A stretch of DNA of 64,000 bases from Metabacillus idriensis (GTDB taxonomy: Bacteria > Bacillota > Bacilli > Bacillales > Bacillaceae): contig NZ_WKKF01000003.1 of NCBI RefSeq assembly GCF_009674765.1, positions 62,001 through 126,000 on the forward strand. The letters are read 5' to 3'. Of this stretch, positions 8,839 to 15,711 are shown in pieces. The notes under the pieces were generated by a model that saw nothing but the letters and a program-made list of their open reading frames with translations, did not search any database and was not told where the DNA came from. Each line of letters starts with the position of its first letter. The first letter of the stretch is position 1. The translations under genes and the position numbers were made by a program.

Positions 8839-9891
8839 TCACAAAAGATAAAAGCCAATGCCCATGATCAAGTAGGCTGCAAGCAAGGTTGCCCCTTCAA
8901 ACCAGTTCGTGTCCCCATCATTCGTAATCGAAATGGTCAGGAGAACGGCGGTTACCATTGAAATCAATTCCGGCATTGTAAAGACAAGCGGCATTTTTTT
9001 TGTGAACAATAAGGAGATCAGGACAAGAAGCGGCGCTACAAACATGGCGATCTGCAAGGTGGATCCCACCGCTATCTCGACTGCTATATTCATTTTATTT
9101 TTATAAGCCATGATGATTGCAGATGCATGCTCTGCAGCATTTCCGACAATTGCAACAATAATGACCCCGATGAAGAGTTCACTCCAGCCGAAGCTCTCGC
9201 CAACAGCCTCAAATGTATGTACGAGACTCTCCGAAACGTAAGCTACTGCAATTGTAGCAAGCAAGAGGATTGTGAGGGCTTTTTTAGCCGACCATTCCGG
9301 TTCTTCATGCTCCTCTGCCACATCTGTATCATGCTGATAAACACCACGGTGTGTAACAAGCTTAAAGAACAAGGCTGCTAAATATAAAATAATTAAAATA
9401 ACGGAAATGCCTATACTCAAGTTTAACGTTTTTGCCTCATCCATGTCCATTGCAAAAATTTCAGGGATCACAAATGCTACAACAACAGCAAAAATTAAAA
9501 GACCTGAATTATGCCTCGCATCATATATATTGAACTCCTGTCTTTTGAACTTTAATCCGCCAACGAAAAAGGACAGTCCCGCTACTAGCAGTAAATTCCC
9601 AAGGACAGAGCCTGTTAAAGAAGCAAGAACAACTCCAATTAAACCTGCTTTTAATGCAAAAATAGAAATGATCAGTTCAACAGCATTTCCAAAGGTTGCG
9701 TTCAGCAGGCCTCCAATTCTCGGACCTGTCACGATCGCCAGGCTTTCAGTCGCTCTTCCCATATAACCCGCAAGAGCAATAATCGTTATACAGTAAACGG
9801 CAAACATGATGAGCTGCGGCCAGTGCATCAGACTCCCTATAACAGAAAGAGGAACACCTGCCATTACAACAATAAAAAAGATTCGATTCAT
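8839..9891 (-). CDS. yfkE: Calcium/cation:proton exchanger YfkE (CaCA family)
   Basis: A 350-residue transporter of the Ca2+/cation antiporter family (VCX/ChaA type), with about eleven hydrophobic helices. Two alpha-repeat signatures are visible: GGLLNATFGNAVELIIS and IVGNAAEHASAIIMAYK, carrying the acidic residues that bind the ion. It should export Ca2+ in exchange for protons. The open frame extends 47 codons further upstream, but the ATG at 9891 (MNRIFFIVV) has a GGGTGAG site and gives the usual family length. The gene is divergent from the 10020 gene and matches its B. subtilis position beside yfkD and yfkF. Confidence 0.88.
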   Translation of the reverse strand: MNRIFFIVVMAGVPLSVIGSLMHWPQLIMFAVYCITIIALAGYMGRATESLAIVTGPRIGGLLNATFGNAVELIISIFALKAGLIGVVLASLTGSVLGNLLLVAGLSFFVGGLKFKRQEFNIYDARHNSGLLIFAVVVAFVIPEIFAMDMDEAKTLNLSIGISVILIILYLAALFFKLVTHRGVYQHDTDVAEEHEEPEWSAKKALTILLLATIAVAYVSESLVHTFEAVGESFGWSELFIGVIIVAIVGNAAEHASAIIMAYKNKMNIAVEIAVGSTLQIAMFVAPLLVLISLLFTKKMPLVFTMPELISMVTAVLLTISITNDGDTNWFEGATLLAAYLIMGIGFYLL

Positions 9892-10019
9892 TCCATTCTC
9901 ACCCTTTCTTCTCCTTATTCTTTCTCTATTTCGGGAAAAATTAAACCACATGCTTCTGCTGCGTATGAAAACATCAATTTGATGCAGATTAATGATAGAT
10001 ATGAAAGGAGTGATTGGAT

Positions 10020-10436
10020 ATGAGTGAAGCAAAAGAAAAAGTTCTGCAAATGTTTAAAGAACATAAAATCGGAACACTTGCTACAATCCGTCAAAACAAG
10101 CCATTTTCGAGGTTTATGCTGTTTTTCCACGATGAACTGACCTTATATACTGCCACAAACAAAGATACCCACAAAGCAGAAGATATTGAAAGCAATCCAA
10201 ACGTACATGTTCTTCTTGGCTTTGAAGGCGACGGCTGGAAAAATGATTACGCGGAGATTGAAGGCAATGCATCTGTTGAAGAATCTGCCGAACTAAAAGA
10301 AAAATTCTGGAACAGGGAGTTAAAAGAATGGATTTCCGGACCTGACGATCCAAACTACTTACTGTTAAAAATAACGCCTCAATCAATCAGATATTATCAA
10401 AAGGCAGGTAGCAAACCGGAAATCATTGAGTTTTAA
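10020..10436 (+). CDS. Pyridoxamine 5'-phosphate oxidase-fold general stress protein (GSP26-like)
   Basis: A 138-residue single-domain flavin-binding split-barrel protein. ATIRQNKPFSRFMLFFHDELTLYTATN and HVLLGFEGDGWKNDYAEIEG are typical of the general stress protein 26 branch. Catalysis is not established; members bind FMN or related cofactors. AAGGAG at 10005-10010 is 9 bases from the ATG at 10020; a TTG at 10014 in frame would be too close to it. It converges with an OsmC gene and shares a terminator. Confidence 0.8.
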   Translation: MSEAKEKVLQMFKEHKIGTLATIRQNKPFSRFMLFFHDELTLYTATNKDTHKAEDIESNPNVHVLLGFEGDGWKNDYAEIEGNASVEESAELKEKFWNRELKEWISGPDDPNYLLLKITPQSIRYYQKAGSKPEIIEF

Positions 10437-10440
10437 ATCA

Positions 10441-10477
10441 AAAATGAGACTGTGCATTAGCACAGTCTCATTTTATT
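10441..10477. terminator. Bidirectional terminator
   Basis: AATGAGACTGTGC-atta-GCACAGTCTCATT is a perfect 13-base stem flanked by A and T tracts between two converging genes; the OsmC gene's stop codon lies inside the stem. Confidence 0.9.
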
Positions 10478-10860
10478 ATTTCGAAGGTTTCCGTTATTTG
10501 AATGCTGTCTTCCACTGAACGTACCATTGGGCAATTTTTTCTGGCCAATTTAATCGACTGCTCCACTTTCTCCTCCGGAAGGTCTTGGCCCTTAATAATG
10601 TAATGGATGGCAATGCTCTCAATCCGGTTCGCTTCTTCTTCATTTCTCGTTACAGATGTCTGAATCTTAATGTCTTCAGCAACTAATCTTTTCTTTTCAA
10701 GGATTCCCCTAAGAACGCCTCCGCTGCATACGGCAATGGATGAAACCATCAGCTGATAGGGGCGAAAACCGTATTCTTCATTTCCCGCAACATGAAGTTC
10801 CCCGTATTCAAAGTCAGCGGTAAATCCTACTTCTCTCATTTTAAATTCCACTGTGATCAT
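10468..10860 (-). CDS. OsmC family protein
   Basis: A 130-residue OsmC/Ohr-fold protein. The FRPYQLMVSSIAVCSGGVL stretch holds the first redox cysteine (about 46) and ARKNCPMVRS the second (about 110), as expected for thiol-dependent peroxidases of this fold. The substrate is not known; a role in handling organic hydroperoxides is inferred. AAAGGATGAT precedes the ATG. It is divergent from yfkF. A second, distant OsmC-type protein is at 21441-21875. Confidence 0.85.
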   Translation of the reverse strand: MITVEFKMREVGFTADFEYGELHVAGNEEYGFRPYQLMVSSIAVCSGGVLRGILEKKRLVAEDIKIQTSVTRNEEEANRIESIAIHYIIKGQDLPEEKVEQSIKLARKNCPMVRSVEDSIQITETFEIIK

Positions 10861-10982
10861 CCTTTCTTTATGCCATCATACCCGAAAAAACAATTGTTCG
10901 AAAACGATATGCAATTTTCCTTGTCTGGCATGAATAATGGGTGTAACATTCAGGATGGAAAATAGAGTTAGGAGTCAGGATT

Positions 10983-12143
10983 ATGCCGAAATTCAAATTT
11001 GCTATTCTCGTCAGTATTGTTGCTATTTCAGGATTTTCACAGGGAATGCTTCTCCCTTTGATCGCTATTATCTTTGAGCAGGATGGGTACTCCTCTTCTG
11101 TCAATGGATTTCATGCCACAGGACTCTACATAGGTGTTTTAATTGCCTCTCCTTTTATGGAAGGTCCTTTAAAGCGGTTTGGCTTTAAGCCTCTGATTTT
11201 AGTTGGAGGAATCATGGTTGCGATCAGTTTATTTGGATTTCTATGGATTCAGTCATTTTGGTTCTGGTTTTTGCTTAGACTTTTAATCGGTGTCGGAGAC
11301 CATATGCTGCATTTTTCAACCCAAACTTGGATTACATCCATATCTTCTGAAGAAAAGCGCGGACGAAATATCTCTCTTTATGGATTGTTTTTTGGGCTTG
11401 GCTTTGCAGCAGGTCCGCTTATGGTTCCGCTTGCTGAAATAAGCTCAAGCCTGCCATTTATCCTTTCTGGCAGCATTAGTCTGATTGCATGGGCCTTCGT
11501 CTTTTTCCTGAAGAATGACTTTCCTGAACAGGACATGGGATCCACTTCATTTTTCGGGACAGCTAAACGCTTTGCAAAAGCATCGAAGCTTGCATGGGTC
11601 GCATTTCTTCCAACGTTCGGATATGGTTTTTTGGAAGCTTCGCTAAACGGAAATTATCCTGTGTATGCACTTCGGACAGGAATAGACGTTTCATCTGTAT
11701 CGATCATTTTATCCTCTTTTGCTGTCGGGGCGATTGTTTTTCAGCTTCCTCTCGGGATCATAAGCGACAGGTTTGGCAGAAGAAACACCATCATGTTCGT
11801 TATGCTGTTTGGCTTTATCAGTTTTATGGCCGCAAGCTTTGCCGATACGCTCGTTCCGCTTGTAATCTGTTTCTTCATAGCCGGTATGGTTGTCGGGTCA
11901 ACTTTTTCACTTGGCATCAGCTTTATGGCTGATTTGCTTCCTAAAAATCTGCTGCCTGCAGGAAACCTGCTGTGCGGCATCTTTTTCAGCATTGGAAGCA
12001 TATCCGGTCCATTTTTAGGCGGACTATACATTGAACATGTTACATCGGCCAATTTTTTTCACGTAGTGAGCTTTATCCTGCTTCTGATTTTTATAACGAC
12101 TGCTTTCTTTAAGCAGCCTGCTTTTAAAACCGCCAATAATTAA
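10983..12143 (+). CDS. yfkF: MFS transporter YfkF
   Basis: A 386-residue transporter with twelve predicted helices. The MFS loop motif appears as GIISDRFGRRNTIMFVM in the second half and a weaker GPLKRFGFKPLIL in the first. Substrate unknown; drug or metabolite efflux is the usual guess. TTAGGAG precedes the ATG at 10983. A hairpin with a T-run ends the transcript. Placement after yfkE matches B. subtilis. Confidence 0.82.
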   Translation: MPKFKFAILVSIVAISGFSQGMLLPLIAIIFEQDGYSSSVNGFHATGLYIGVLIASPFMEGPLKRFGFKPLILVGGIMVAISLFGFLWIQSFWFWFLLRLLIGVGDHMLHFSTQTWITSISSEEKRGRNISLYGLFFGLGFAAGPLMVPLAEISSSLPFILSGSISLIAWAFVFFLKNDFPEQDMGSTSFFGTAKRFAKASKLAWVAFLPTFGYGFLEASLNGNYPVYALRTGIDVSSVSIILSSFAVGAIVFQLPLGIISDRFGRRNTIMFVMLFGFISFMAASFADTLVPLVICFFIAGMVVGSTFSLGISFMADLLPKNLLPAGNLLCGIFFSIGSISGPFLGGLYIEHVTSANFFHVVSFILLLIFITTAFFKQPAFKTANN

Positions 12144-12163
12144 AAAATTGGCGGTTTTTTTAA
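12128..12163 (+). terminator. Terminator of yfkF
   Basis: AACCGCCAA-loop-TTGGCGGTT followed by T7, overlapping the last codons of yfkF. Confidence 0.88.
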
Positions 12164-12171
12164 AATATAGG

Positions 12172-12201
12172 TTGAACATTTTGAATTGTCTGTTATATAA
12201 T
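12172..12201 (+). promoter_or_regulatory. Sigma-A promoter of the BH0509-type gene
   Basis: TTGAAC at 12172-12177 and TATAAT at 12196-12201, spacer 18 bases, about 58 bases upstream of the start codon. Confidence 0.65.
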
Positions 12202-12258
12202 AGCATTAACAAATACAATCTGTATCATAACAATACTATAACAGGAGGAATTATTATT

Positions 12259-12405
12259 ATGAAAAGACAAGAGCGCAAAAACATGATCGAATTTATTTCA
12301 AAAATGAAGGATATCGAGACAGAGACATTGATGTATATGACGGATGAGGATATTGAGCATATTTATTCATCGGCTTATCACAGTTACATTCAGTTGGCTG
12401 AATAG
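12259..12405 (+). CDS. BH0509 family small protein
   Basis: A 48-residue acidic protein, MKRQERKNMIEFISKMKDIE..., recognised as the BH0509 family found in Bacillaceae, function unknown. AGGAGG at 12243-12248 precedes the ATG at 12259. The open frame extends upstream to 12148, but that part overlaps the yfkF terminator and the promoter, so the short form is chosen. A bidirectional terminator follows. Confidence 0.75.
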   Translation: MKRQERKNMIEFISKMKDIETETLMYMTDEDIEHIYSSAYHSYIQLAE

Positions 12406-12426
12406 TACGAATAACTTAACCGTTAT

Positions 12427-12465
12427 AAAAAAGCAAACCGCAGAGATGCGGTTTGCTTTTTTGGT
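12427..12465. terminator. Bidirectional terminator
   Basis: AAAAAAGCAAACCGC-agagat-GCGGTTTGCTTTTTT is a near-perfect inverted repeat between the BH0509-type gene and the small minus-strand gene. Confidence 0.9.
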
Positions 12466-12573
12466 TTAGTGGTAGCCGTTCTGACCGTTTGCACTGCCAC
12501 TTGTTTTATGCTGCGGCTTGCTTTTTGAATTCTGCTTGTTATGGCTCCCGCCTTTTTTCGAATGCTTTGCCAT
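12466..12573 (-). CDS. Very small basic Ser/Gly/Asn/His-rich protein
   Basis: A 35-residue frame from ATG 12573: MAKHSKKGGSHNKQNSKSKP... ending NGQNGYH. It has an AGGTGA ribosome site six bases before the start and a strong terminator directly after the stop. Composition (Lys, His, Ser, Gly, Asn, Gln, no large hydrophobics) recalls minor small acid-soluble spore proteins such as SspP or the short so-called biofilm proteins of bacilli, but I cannot place it in a family. A perfect 16-base palindrome (12600-12615) lies just upstream. Confidence 0.55.
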   Translation of the reverse strand: MAKHSKKGGSHNKQNSKSKPQHKTSGSANGQNGYH

Positions 12574-12599
12574 GAAGATTCACCTGCCCAGCAAGATTT

Positions 12600-12615
12600 G
12601 AAGATCATGATCTTC
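12600..12615. promoter_or_regulatory. Perfect 16-base palindrome GAAGATCATGATCTTC
   Basis: It sits 27 bases upstream of the small minus-strand gene and could be an operator or a small hairpin in its leader. No known regulator site is recognised. Confidence 0.35.
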
Positions 12616-12669
12616 TTCTTTACTGTTTCACTATTTCCCGCTCTCTATCACACACAATCATTGGAAATA

Positions 12670-13512
12670 TTAATGGGTTCCTTTTCTTTTGTAAAGAATG
12701 GCATTTAGCTCTCCGCCAATCATGATGATCATTCCGGACAGATAAAACCAGATCATCAGAACAATGATTCCGCCCAAACTGCCATAGGCAGCGCTGTAAT
12801 GGCCATAGCTTCCGACATAATAAGAAAAGGCGAATGACACAAAGGCCCAGCCGATTGTTGCAAAAACGGCGCCCGGCATCGCATCCTTCAGATGCAAACG
12901 CTTGTTCGGGGCAAAAAAATAGAGTGCTGTAAAAACAATAAATAAAATAATCGCACTGACAATCCATCTTCCCATATTCCATACGGTTAAAAACTCTTCT
13001 GACAGTCCAAACACAGAAAAAAGGAGCATCCCGATCTCTTTCCCGAATACAGGCAAAAGCAGAGCAACTAAAATCACAAAAACCATTGCAATTGTAAGTA
13101 AAACCGCCATTCCCCTCGCTACTATAAATGATCGGCTCTCAGGGACGTCATATGCGCGGTTAAAAGCACGGACAATGGCATTAATGCCATTTGAGGCAGA
13201 CCACAAAGTGGCAAGGATCCCAAACGAAAGCAATCCTCCACTTGAATTGCTGACGATTTCAGCCAGGGTGTTTTTGATAATCTCTACAGACTCCCCTGGT
13301 GCATATTGCGCAAGAAAGTTTAAGATATCTGCCTGAGAAAGCGGCAGAAAGGCGATAAGCGTAATTAAAAAGATTAAAAACGGAAACAGAGAAAGTAAAA
13401 AGAAATAGGCGAGTTCTGCCGAAAGGCCGATGATTTCATCTTTTGAAAAACGCTCAAACAGGTCTCTTAGGATGGATTTCGGGGTCTGCTTATGCTGTTT
13501 CACGCTTTTCAT
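12670..13512 (-). CDS. yfkH: YihY/BrkB family membrane protein YfkH
   Basis: A 280-residue protein with six predicted membrane helices and the family signatures DEIIGLSAELAYFFLLSLFPFLIFL and AAYGSLGGIIVLMIWFYLSG. Earlier called ribonuclease BN; the present view is a membrane protein of unknown, possibly transport, function. It starts four bases after the yfkI stop, so yfkJ-yfkI-yfkH form one operon as in B. subtilis, where it belongs to the general stress regulon. A paralogue lies at 48596-49408. Confidence 0.87.
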   Translation of the reverse strand: MKSVKQHKQTPKSILRDLFERFSKDEIIGLSAELAYFFLLSLFPFLIFLITLIAFLPLSQADILNFLAQYAPGESVEIIKNTLAEIVSNSSGGLLSFGILATLWSASNGINAIVRAFNRAYDVPESRSFIVARGMAVLLTIAMVFVILVALLLPVFGKEIGMLLFSVFGLSEEFLTVWNMGRWIVSAIILFIVFTALYFFAPNKRLHLKDAMPGAVFATIGWAFVSFAFSYYVGSYGHYSAAYGSLGGIIVLMIWFYLSGMIIMIGGELNAILYKRKGTH

Positions 13513-13516
13513 TTAT

Positions 13517-13855
13517 TCACCTCTCTTTTGGATCGCTCAGAAACCTTTCTTTTGTTTCTTCTATCATTTCAATCATTTGAGGTGTTGTTTCTTTAAGTTC
13601 ATTTATTTTTTCATTGATAAATTCAATATCATCCTTAGCTTCCTGGATTACGCCCTTTGCCTGATCAATCTGCTGTTTGATCTCTTCAGTTAAAAGAGAT
13701 GGATTTTCAATATATAGAGCTGTTTTATCTTTTAAAGATTTTCCCTGTGCGACAAACTGTTCTCTTGTCGGCTTATGAAGAAGTGTAAGGGCTCCTCCAA
13801 CCGCAGCTCCGGCGAATAGCCCTTTTAGAAATAAACTGTTTGATTCATTACTCAT
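13517..13855 (-). CDS. yfkI: YtxH-like general stress protein YfkI
   Basis: A 112-residue protein with a short N-terminal hydrophobic glycine-rich segment (LFLKGLFAGAAVGGALTLL) followed by a long charged helix likely to form a coiled coil. This is the YtxH-type arrangement. Function is unknown. It lies between yfkJ and yfkH with gaps of 18 and 4 bases. An AGAAGAGGGG ribosome site precedes the ATG. Confidence 0.75.
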   Translation of the reverse strand: MSNESNSLFLKGLFAGAAVGGALTLLHKPTREQFVAQGKSLKDKTALYIENPSLLTEEIKQQIDQAKGVIQEAKDDIEFINEKINELKETTPQMIEMIEETKERFLSDPKER

Positions 13856-13873
13856 TCTAAATAACCCCTCTTC

Positions 13874-14344
13874 TTATAAGTTATGGTCTATTTTAATACG
13901 ATCGAGCAAGTGACAGCATCCTGTGTGCACCATTTCGTAAACCTCATCAAAGTTGTCTGTAAAATAAGGATCAGGTACGTCTGCTAGATCTGAATCCGGC
14001 ACAAAGTCCATCAGCCTTCCGACATATCCTGTTTTAGAGTACCCCGCAAGCCTCCTTAAGTAACCAAGATTTTCATTGTCCATCGCAATAATGTAATCGA
14101 AGTTCAGGAGATCATCAAGGGTCACCTTTCTTGCCTGTATCCCTTCGTACCCAATTTTGTGATGATCAAGGATTTTCCTTGTTCCTTCATGCGGCTGATG
14201 GCCAATATGCCAGTCCCCGGTGCCGGCTGAATCCGTTATAATCGCTTTGCTCAAACCTTCTTCTTCAATTAAATGCCTCATAATTCCTTCTGCCATCGGA
14301 GAACGGCATATATTCCCTAAACAAACAAATACTACTTTAATCAT
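13874..14344 (-). CDS. yfkJ: Low-molecular-weight protein-tyrosine phosphatase YfkJ
   Basis: A 156-residue cytoplasmic phosphatase. The P-loop CLGNICRS (Cys8, Arg14) and the DPYFTDNFDEVYEM acid loop are both present, so it should be active on phosphotyrosine. Two ATGs are adjacent; I chose the second (14344, MIKVVFVCLGN) because AGGAGG is then 6-7 bases away rather than 3. It heads the yfkJ-I-H operon. A structured element of unknown function lies upstream at 14388-14461. Confidence 0.9.
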   Translation of the reverse strand: MIKVVFVCLGNICRSPMAEGIMRHLIEEEGLSKAIITDSAGTGDWHIGHQPHEGTRKILDHHKIGYEGIQARKVTLDDLLNFDYIIAMDNENLGYLRRLAGYSKTGYVGRLMDFVPDSDLADVPDPYFTDNFDEVYEMVHTGCCHLLDRIKIDHNL

Positions 14345-14387
14345 CATTTTCCTCCTGCCGGATAAGACAATTACCATAAAGTGAAAC

Positions 14388-14461
14388 TTCCATCATTGGG
14401 GGTATCCCTTATCCTCGGTGATGGTTAGTTGAACCAATCGGGCTTTTACGGGATAAAAAAC
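14388..14461 (-). ncRNA. Unexplained structured leader-like element before yfkJ
   Basis: On the minus strand CCATCA (14419-14424) pairs with TGATGG (14390-14395), with further inner pairing of GAGG and CCCC. A second small stem GGTT/AACC and a TATCCC/GGGATA pairing are also possible. It ends about 45 bases before the yfkJ start and has no T-run after it. I recall similar sequences (AACTAACCATCA...TGATGGAAGTTTC) between genes in other Bacillaceae but cannot name a class. Confidence 0.45.
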
Positions 14462-14615
14462 AAGTCTTTTTAATATGTATGTTTCCCCTTGCTCTATTTA
14501 TGGTACATTTCTCTATTCTTTACATAAGTGATTTCATAATAAGCAGCTTTTATTGATATAAAACATGGTACAATAAATAATACTTAAAAGGGAAAGTTTG
14601 AAAGGATGAATTCAG

Positions 14616-14843
14616 TTGAATAATCTATCAGAAAAATCGGTTGAAAACGTAGAATACATGATTGAACAAATTAAAGAAAAATTGCGCGTCATTAATATTG
14701 GTGCGATTAAACCTTCGCATTTTGACGAAGAGATGTATGAAGAATTGAAGGATATCTACGATTTAGTCATGAAGAAAAATACATTTTCACCAAACGAAAT
14801 GCAGGCTATTGTTGAAGAGCTTGGCAACCTGAGAAAAGTTTAA
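14616..14843 (+). CDS. yfkK: UPF0435 family protein YfkK
   Basis: A 75-residue acidic helical protein ([28 protein letters not shown]-like end) of the UPF0435 family, function unknown. It starts with TTG at 14616, placed seven bases after AAAGGATG; the ATG overlapping that site runs into a stop after five codons. Divergent from the yfkJ operon, as in B. subtilis. No terminator was recognised before the next small gene, so the two may be cotranscribed. Confidence 0.82.
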   Translation: MNNLSEKSVENVEYMIEQIKEKLRVINIGAIKPSHFDEEMYEELKDIYDLVMKKNTFSPNEMQAIVEELGNLRKV

Positions 14844-14925
14844 TTCATTTCTTCCTTTAGAAAAAGGATAAATAGATTCTCAGCACGTCCCCTTTTGCAT
14901 ATATGTGTACAAAGGGGGCTGAAAA

Positions 14926-15090
14926 ATGGCTGCAATGTGGTGGCTTGCAACAATTGTTTTATTCCTGTTGCTTATTACTTGTATTGTTTTTGTTATTTAT
15001 GCACTTAAGACTGCGATTCATACAGAAGATGCAATAAATGTAGATCCGCTTCCAAGTGCTGAAAATCCAGATTTGGAAGATAAAAAATAG
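14926..15090 (+). CDS. Small single-pass membrane protein
   Basis: A 54-residue frame beginning MAAMWWLATIVLFLLLITCI with one hydrophobic helix (about residues 4-27) and an acidic tail (AENPDLEDKK), so likely N-out or N-in single-pass membrane protein. An AAAGGGGGCTG ribosome site precedes the ATG, and a strong terminator overlaps its stop codon. Not recognised as a known family. It could follow yfkK on one transcript. Confidence 0.6.
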   Translation: MAAMWWLATIVLFLLLITCIVFVIYALKTAIHTEDAINVDPLPSAENPDLEDKK

Positions 15091-15121
15091 CCCGGCGCTT
15101 TGCGCGGGCTATTTTTTTATT
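15082..15121. terminator. Bidirectional terminator
   Basis: AATAGCCCGcg-loop-GCGGGCTATT with A6 and T7 tracts, shared by the small membrane protein gene and yfkM. Confidence 0.9.
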
Positions 15122-15635
15122 ATTTTAAAAGATTGAGCGATTCACGTGTAAATGCAGGCAGATCATCAGGTGTGCGGCTTGTTACAAGCTGATTGCCGCA
15201 TACAACAACCTCTTTATCATGGAAATTTGCACCGGCGTTCTTTAAATCAACGGCAATTGATTTAAATCCTGTAACATCTCTGCCCTTAAGGGTCTCCGCT
15301 GTAATGAGCAGCTGCGGCCCGTGACAAATGGCGAATACAGGTTTGTTGTCATCCATAAATTTCTTCGTGAATGTGACAAACTTATCATCACCGCGCAGAA
15401 TATCAGGAGAAAAACCTCCCGGAATAAACAGCGCATCAAAGTCATCTGCATTTACTTCATCAATCGATGCATCTACCTTGATGTACTCTTGTCCTTGTTT
15501 GCCTTTTACGGTCTTTCCTTTTTCATTTTCAATAACAGTCAATTGGTGACCTGCTTCTTTATATGCTTTTGCAGGCTCCGTATATTCAGAGTCCACAAAA
15601 TGATCCGTTACAACGACAGCAATTTTTTTACTCAT
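15120..15635 (-). CDS. yfkM: General stress protein 18, DJ-1/PfpI family (YfkM)
   Basis: A 171-residue DJ-1/PfpI-fold protein. The nucleophile elbow FAICHGPQLL (Cys about 104) is present, as are IPGGF and the TSRTPDDLPAF end. Family members act as deglycases, glyoxalases or proteases in different reports; the true activity here is open. AGGAGGTTCTAGGAT precedes the ATG. A well-matched sigma-B promoter lies upstream, fitting its known membership in the B. subtilis general stress regulon. Confidence 0.9.
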   Translation of the reverse strand: MSKKIAVVVTDHFVDSEYTEPAKAYKEAGHQLTVIENEKGKTVKGKQGQEYIKVDASIDEVNADDFDALFIPGGFSPDILRGDDKFVTFTKKFMDDNKPVFAICHGPQLLITAETLKGRDVTGFKSIAVDLKNAGANFHDKEVVVCGNQLVTSRTPDDLPAFTRESLNLLK

Positions 15636-15672
15636 ATCCTAGAACCTCCTCAAATTGTTAACACTATTTAAA

Positions 15673-15697
15673 TTACCCTTTGGAACACATATAAAAC
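15673..15697 (-). promoter_or_regulatory. Sigma-B-type promoter of yfkM
   Basis: On the minus strand GTTTTA (15692-15697) and GGGTAA (15673-15678) are separated by exactly 13 bases, close to the general stress consensus GTTTAA-N13/14-GGGTAT. It ends 38 bases before the start codon. Confidence 0.7.
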
Positions 15698-15711
15698 ATG
15701 TATTTAGCATA

